NCBI GenBank assembly: GCA_943908475.1
Contig: CALTTG010000019.1
Location: forward strand, 1-64,000
Source of the DNA: an uncultured Burkholderiales bacterium
GTDB taxonomy: Bacteria; Pseudomonadota; Gammaproteobacteria; Burkholderiales; Burkholderiaceae_C
Reading direction: 5' to 3'
Length of the DNA stretch: 64,000 nucleotides
The position numbers and the translations under genes were made by a program. Each line of letters starts with the position of its first letter. Within the stretch, counting starts at the first letter, position 1. Shown here piece after piece: positions 59,936 to 64,000 of this stretch. The notes below the pieces were generated by a model. The model was given only the letters and a program-made list of their open reading frames with translations, was not told the DNA's origin and did no database searches.

Positions 59936-60705
59936 ACAAATGGACGATCGTTGGCGCCATGGTGGTGGGCGCCTTGGGGGTCTCGGCGGCCCTGGTGGTG
60001 GGCGGTGACCGACTGGGCGCTTTGCAAGGTCCAGCGGGCGCCAGCGCGGCCACCCCTTCGGTGGGAGCACCGTGGCAGATCCACCCGCAGCCCGATGGCA
60101 GCAGTGTGGTGTTTGGCCCCGCAGGCCTGCGACTGAGCCCGCTGCGGGAACAAGCCAGCACCTTGGGTGATGTGCTGCGCCTGTGGCCCATCGAGCATCA
60201 GGTGGCGGTGGTCGCGGGCCCGGAGGAAGACGGTGCTTTGGAAGCGTTCGTGGACCCGGCCCAACTGAGCTTCGTGACGGGCAAGCTCGTGGTCTCGCTG
60301 CACGCCACGCCCGAGCAACTCAAGGGCATGAAAGACCGTGCCGCCAAGGTCGACTTCATGGAAAGCACCACCCGGCGTTTCACCTTGGCCGTGGGCGACA
60401 TGGCCGACGCGCTGAAGGCGCCGGTCCGAGGGCTCAGCCTGGTGCCTCAGGCCCAACTCGATGCGCAGACGGTGATCCAGCGATTTGGCCCGCCTGGGCT
60501 GCGGCTGACCGTGGGCTCGGGTGATGCCGCCGTGGAACACCTGCTCTACCCCGACAAGGGCATTGACGTGGCCATCCACCCCAAGGGCAAGGACGTGATC
60601 CAGTACGTCTCGCCGGCCCAGTTCGAGGACCGCTTGCTGGAGCCCTTGCAGGCGGCCCGAGCGACACCGGCCGCGTCAGCGCCCCGCGCCGAGCCTCAAC
60701 CCTGA
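59932..60705 (+). CDS. Membrane-anchored hypothetical protein (257 aa)
   Basis: A protein with an N-terminal transmembrane segment or uncleaved signal (about 5-23), a Pro/Ala linker, and a soluble domain of about 180 residues I do not recognise. The C-terminus is Pro/Ala-rich. It overlaps the aldolase gene by ATGA. The last 10 bp overlap the convergent acyltransferase gene. Confidence 0.7.
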   Translation: MNKWTIVGAMVVGALGVSAALVVGGDRLGALQGPAGASAATPSVGAPWQIHPQPDGSSVVFGPAGLRLSPLREQASTLGDVLRLWPIEHQVAVVAGPEEDGALEAFVDPAQLSFVTGKLVVSLHATPEQLKGMKDRAAKVDFMESTTRRFTLAVGDMADALKAPVRGLSLVPQAQLDAQTVIQRFGPPGLRLTVGSGDAAVEHLLYPDKGIDVAIHPKGKDVIQYVSPAQFEDRLLEPLQAARATPAASAPRAEPQP

Positions 60706-61568
60706 CGCCAGGATTGGATGAGGGCGTCTTTGCGGCGCCACAGCCCATCGATCCAGGCCTGCAACTTGGCCCGGTAGGCCGAACTGGAGGCGTCCTCGGC
60801 CGCGGCCAGTTCGGTCGGGATCTTTTCCTGACGGATGTCGACCCTCACGTCGACCACCTTGCCGGTCAGCAGGTCCCAGAACGTCGGCACGCCACCGGGG
60901 TACACGATGGTCACGTCCACGAGCGCATCAAACTGCGGGCCCATGGTCTCCAGGGCCATGGCCAGCCCCCCGACCTTGGGCTTGAGCAAGGTTTGGAAGG
61001 GCGATTTTTGCTGGTCGTGCTTGGCCTGGGTGAAGCGAGTGCCCTCGGCGAAACTGATCACCGAGGTGGGGATCACGCGGAATTTTTCGCATGCCTTGCG
61101 CGCGGTCTCGATGTCTTTGGCCGCACTTTTGCCCCCCTTGCGACGCATGAATGGGAAGTCCAGCGCCCACCAGGCCAGGCCCATGATGGGCACATAAATC
61201 AGCTCTTGCTTGAGGAAGAACTTCAGCAGCGGAATGCGGCGGTTGAAGATGCGTTGCAACACCAAGATGTCCACCCAACTCTGGTGGTTGGCGCTCACGA
61301 GGTACCAGCCCTTGGGCTTGAAGTTCTCCAAACCTTGCACGTGCCAAGGCTTGGGTTGAACCGCCTTCATCCAGGCCGTGTTGACGCCAATCCAGATCTC
61401 GGCCAGCCCATTGAGCAGGGTGTCAATCACCTTGCGAACGAGGGTGAAGGGCAAGATCATTTTGATCAGTGCCAAGGGGAACAACAAAGAGAAGACCGTC
61501 ACCACGTTGGCGAACAGCACCACGCTGGCCACCACGCCCTTGACGGACGACACGATTGCATTCGACAT
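60696..61568 (-). CDS. 1-acyl-glycerol-3-phosphate acyltransferase-like protein
   Basis: A 290-aa membrane acyltransferase of the PlsC/YihG family. N-terminal hydrophobic segments, HX4D box NHQSWVD and FAEGTR acyl-acceptor box are present. The YihG-like length suggests a specialised lysophospholipid acyltransferase. ATG 61568 is chosen over two upstream in-frame ATG codons. Confidence 0.9.
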   Translation of the reverse strand: MSNAIVSSVKGVVASVVLFANVVTVFSLLFPLALIKMILPFTLVRKVIDTLLNGLAEIWIGVNTAWMKAVQPKPWHVQGLENFKPKGWYLVSANHQSWVDILVLQRIFNRRIPLLKFFLKQELIYVPIMGLAWWALDFPFMRRKGGKSAAKDIETARKACEKFRVIPTSVISFAEGTRFTQAKHDQQKSPFQTLLKPKVGGLAMALETMGPQFDALVDVTIVYPGGVPTFWDLLTGKVVDVRVDIRQEKIPTELAAAEDASSSAYRAKLQAWIDGLWRRKDALIQSWRQG

Positions 61569-61675
61569 GTGAAACATCGCCTTGTGAAAACCTGGGGTCA
61601 ACCCCAGGGCGCGATTATCACCACAGGGAACGACAAATGTCGCAGCCAGATCAAGAAAGCGTCGGCCCCGAGGCC

Positions 61676-62839
61676 TCAGGCGGCGTGAACGCCCATCTCC
61701 ACCGAACGACCCGACCGTTTGGCGCGGTACATCGCCTCATCGGCCGAGTTGAGCAGCGCCTCGGCTGACACATCGGCGGGCGGGAAGAAGGTGGCCCCCA
61801 TGCTGGCGTCGATCCACACCTTGGTGGGGCCATGCAATCGGGTGGACGGCACCACAAAGTGCTGGCGAATTTCGCCGCGCAACTTGTCGATGAGCGCCTG
61901 CAACTGGGCGTCATGGCCCACCCCTTGGGTGAGCACCACGAACTCGTCGCCGCCCAAGCGCGCCAGCGTGTCCGACTCGCGCAAGCACCGCCGCATGCGC
62001 CGAGCCACTTCGCGCAACACCTCGTCGCCCGCCGCGTGCCCATGCGTGTCGTTGACCGCCTTGAACCCATCGAGGTCCACGAACACCACCGCACCCGCCA
62101 GGCCCGTGCGACGCGAGCTGGTGAGGGCCTGGGTCAAGCGATCGATCAACAGCACCCGATTGGGCAGGCTGGTGAGCGGGTCGTGCAAGGCTTCATGGCG
62201 AAGTTGCTGCCGGTCCTGGTTGACGGCTCGGCGGATCAGGAACAACTGACGCTGACGGTACTCGGCCAGGTAAGCCGCGGTACCAGCCAGCACATTGCCG
62301 CAAAACAGCTGCAGGTTGTGGCTGAGCCACACCTCGATGGGACGCTCCTGCATGTACACAAACAGCACGTTGTAGGCGAGCATCACGAGCAGGTTGCACA
62401 CCAGGGCAAAACTGAAGCGCAGTCCGACAAAGTCGAAGGTGAACACCGACAGCAGCAGCAACGTCGCGTAGTAATGCTCGAGTGCGCGCGGTGGCAAGTG
62501 CCAGAAAATGGTCAGCGTGCTGGCCGCCGCCACGAGGCTGGCCGCACTGAGGATGAGGTGCGCGTGGCGCTCGTACCAGGGCGCCCAGGTGCAGGCCAGC
62601 GAGAACAGGCCGGCGCCCAGGCTGGCCATGCGGATGCCCCACACCAGGGGCTGGAGTTCTGCGGGCACATAGAACGGATCAAGCACCCCGAACAAGCCGT
62701 ACACCAGCAGCCCCACGATGGTGGCCAGTCGGGCATGCCAACGCAGCCGAGGCAGGCTCGCGGCCTGGTACTGTGACTCCAGGTCGACATCGCGAAACGA
62801 GAGGCTCACGGGCCTCAGCTGTCGGTACAGACCGCTCAT
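61676..62839 (-). CDS. Membrane GGDEF diguanylate cyclase
   Basis: A 387-aa protein with about six hydrophobic segments in residues 35-200, then a GGDEF domain: active site LGGDEFVV preceded by an RESD inhibitory site five residues upstream. It should make cyclic di-GMP and be subject to product inhibition. No sensor domain of known type is seen. Confidence 0.92.
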   Translation of the reverse strand: MSGLYRQLRPVSLSFRDVDLESQYQAASLPRLRWHARLATIVGLLVYGLFGVLDPFYVPAELQPLVWGIRMASLGAGLFSLACTWAPWYERHAHLILSAASLVAAASTLTIFWHLPPRALEHYYATLLLLSVFTFDFVGLRFSFALVCNLLVMLAYNVLFVYMQERPIEVWLSHNLQLFCGNVLAGTAAYLAEYRQRQLFLIRRAVNQDRQQLRHEALHDPLTSLPNRVLLIDRLTQALTSSRRTGLAGAVVFVDLDGFKAVNDTHGHAAGDEVLREVARRMRRCLRESDTLARLGGDEFVVLTQGVGHDAQLQALIDKLRGEIRQHFVVPSTRLHGPTKVWIDASMGATFFPPADVSAEALLNSADEAMYRAKRSGRSVEMGVHAA

Positions 62840-62969
62840 GGGTTCAGCCGCTCGCCTCTCTGCATCAGTGTGTTTCTATGTTCCATTATCCGGGAAATGT
62901 CGAAAAACAGGCATCCCGCATGCCCCCCGCACAGTGGGGTACGCTTGCGGCCTACCCTAAGGAATGCCC

Positions 62970-64000
62970 GTGCTGACCTGGTTCCAGAACCTCATCGACC
63001 CCTATCCCGAAGGGGCGCCCCCCACACCACCCAACACCTTGCTGGCCTTTCTCTGGGCCGGAACACGGGGCATGCGCCGGTACCTGCTGGCCATGACCAG
63101 CCTGACGGCACTGATCGCGGCATTCGAAGCCATGCTGTTTGCCATGCTGGGCAACATCGTTGACTGGCTCAGCAAGGTGCCCCCCCACGAGTTGTTCGCG
63201 CGGGAGCAAGTGCAACTGTGGTGGCTGGCTGGCATCCTCGTCGCCAGCCCCTTGGCCGTGTTCCTGCAGACGCTGCTCAAGCACCAGACCCTCGCCGGCC
63301 CCTTCCCGATGCGCTTGCGGTGGAACTTCCACCGCCTCATGCTGGGGCAGAGCATGAGCTTCTACCAAGATGAGTTTGCAGGTCGGGTGGCCACCAAGGT
63401 CATGCAGACCGCCCTGGCGGTGCGAGACACCTGCTTCATTCTGGGCGACATCCTGGTGTTCGTGGTCATCTACTTCGTGACCATGACCGCCGTGGTCGGT
63501 GGCTTCAATGCCTGGCTCTTGCTGCCGTTCCTGGGCTGGCTGACCCTGTACGTGGGCGCGATCACCTACTTCGTGCCGCGCTTGAGCCAATCGGCCAAAA
63601 ACCAGGCCGATGCCCGCTCGCTCATGACCGGCCGCGTGACCGATGCCTACACCAACATCGCCACGGTCAAGCTGTTCTCGCACGCGAACCGTGAAGCCGG
63701 CCATGCGCGATCGGCCATGAAAGACTTCATGGTGACCGTGCACGGCCAGATGCGACTGGTCAGCGGGTTTGAGGTGACCAACCACAGCCTGAGCATGCTG
63801 CTGATCCTGAGCACGGCGGGTTCGGCCCTGTGGCTGTGGACGCAAGGCCAGGTGGGCATCGGTGCGGTGGCTGCGGCCACGGCCATGGCCCTGCGCCTCA
63901 ATGGCATTTCACACTGGATGATGTGGGAGATGGCCATGCTGTTCGAGCACATCGGCACCGTGCAAGACGGCATGAACACCCTGTCTCGCTCGCCCCAGGT
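62970..64000 (+). CDS. ABC transporter with fused permease/ATPase (partial, 3' end missing)
   Basis: The visible 343 residues start LTWFQNLIDPYP and hold the six-helix exporter membrane domain; the ATPase lies beyond the window edge. I prefer the GTG at 62970 (AAGGA 6 bp upstream), although ATG 62964 is in frame. It is probably a type I exporter of the MsbA/lipid or drug class. Confidence 0.85.
   Translation, partial: MLTWFQNLIDPYPEGAPPTPPNTLLAFLWAGTRGMRRYLLAMTSLTALIAAFEAMLFAMLGNIVDWLSKVPPHELFAREQVQLWWLAGILVASPLAVFLQTLLKHQTLAGPFPMRLRWNFHRLMLGQSMSFYQDEFAGRVATKVMQTALAVRDTCFILGDILVFVVIYFVTMTAVVGGFNAWLLLPFLGWLTLYVGAITYFVPRLSQSAKNQADARSLMTGRVTDAYTNIATVKLFSHANREAGHARSAMKDFMVTVHGQMRLVSGFEVTNHSLSMLLILSTAGSALWLWTQGQVGIGAVAAATAMALRLNGISHWMMWEMAMLFEHIGTVQDGMNTLSRSPQ

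Noticed and set aside
1..64000. CRISPR arrays and insertion sequences
   Set aside because: No regularly spaced direct repeats and no transposase with terminal inverted repeats were seen.

Overview
The window looks like a GC-rich betaproteobacterial chromosome, order Burkholderiales (Comamonadaceae or the Sphaerotilus/Leptothrix/Aquabacterium neighbourhood). The evidence is a complete iscRSUA-hscBA-fdx operon, an intracellular polyhydroxybutyrate depolymerase of the Cys type, two PEP-CTERM-anchored proteins, a stand-alone RnfB-like ferredoxin, livHMGF, malonate-CoA ligase and many 4-bp ATGA gene overlaps. Species cannot be told from the sequence alone.

Positions 1 to about 28,800 form an accessory (defence) island, transcribed mostly leftwards and ending at a tRNA-Val(CAC) gene. 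From the tRNA inward it holds: a KfrA-like DNA-binding coiled-coil protein with an 18-bp-arm palindromic operator at its start; a tyrosine recombinase; a tight rightward three-gene operon (LAGLIDADG protein, Lon-type AAA+ ATPase without protease, Cys4 protein) that I cannot assign to any known system; a ribbon-helix-helix regulator; and a BREX phage-defence operon in the order brxE-brxA-brxB-brxC-pglX-(unknown 535 aa)-pglZ-brxL. The BREX operon is unusual. It combines brxE (a type 6 marker) with brxL (a type 1 marker). Its pglX is two coupled ORFs with an AT-richer target-recognition region. Its BrxL ends in a domain closely resembling the C-terminal phospholipase-D-like domain of eukaryotic MITD1, where the E. 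coli protein has a Lon-like region. Downstream, probably on the same transcript, are a UvrD-like helicase, a family-2-like glycosyltransferase and a 974-aa protein combining three glycosyltransferase-like domains with a degenerate kinase-like domain. These last three could be a separate, undescribed defence or modification cassette.

From 28,800 to 36,000 the core chromosome begins: tRNA-Val, dnaQ, then the isc operon read leftwards from a clear sigma70 promoter overlapped by an IscR type-1-like site. A low-molecular-weight phosphotyrosine phosphatase follows, then a small membrane protein and uvrB.

From 38,500 to 48,300 are mainly rightward housekeeping and surface genes: two PEP-CTERM proteins (choice-of-anchor-I-like and GDSL esterase), an aromatic/aspartate aminotransferase with a strong terminator, phaZ, an RnfB-like ferredoxin, nth, an NAD-binding epimerase-like protein, a flavin/2Fe-2S reductase and a HIT hydrolase. 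From 48,300 to 53,700 is a leftward branched-chain amino-acid-type ABC transporter without its binding protein, preceded by a small regulator-like gene and an aldehyde dehydrogenase. From 53,800 to 64,000 are an S4 RNA-binding protein, an acyl-CoA synthetase, a voltage-gated potassium channel with a zinc-ribbon tail, S-formylglutathione hydrolase, a malonyl-CoA synthetase/class II aldolase/membrane-anchored protein group, an acyltransferase, a GGDEF cyclase and the 5' part of an ABC exporter cut by the window end.
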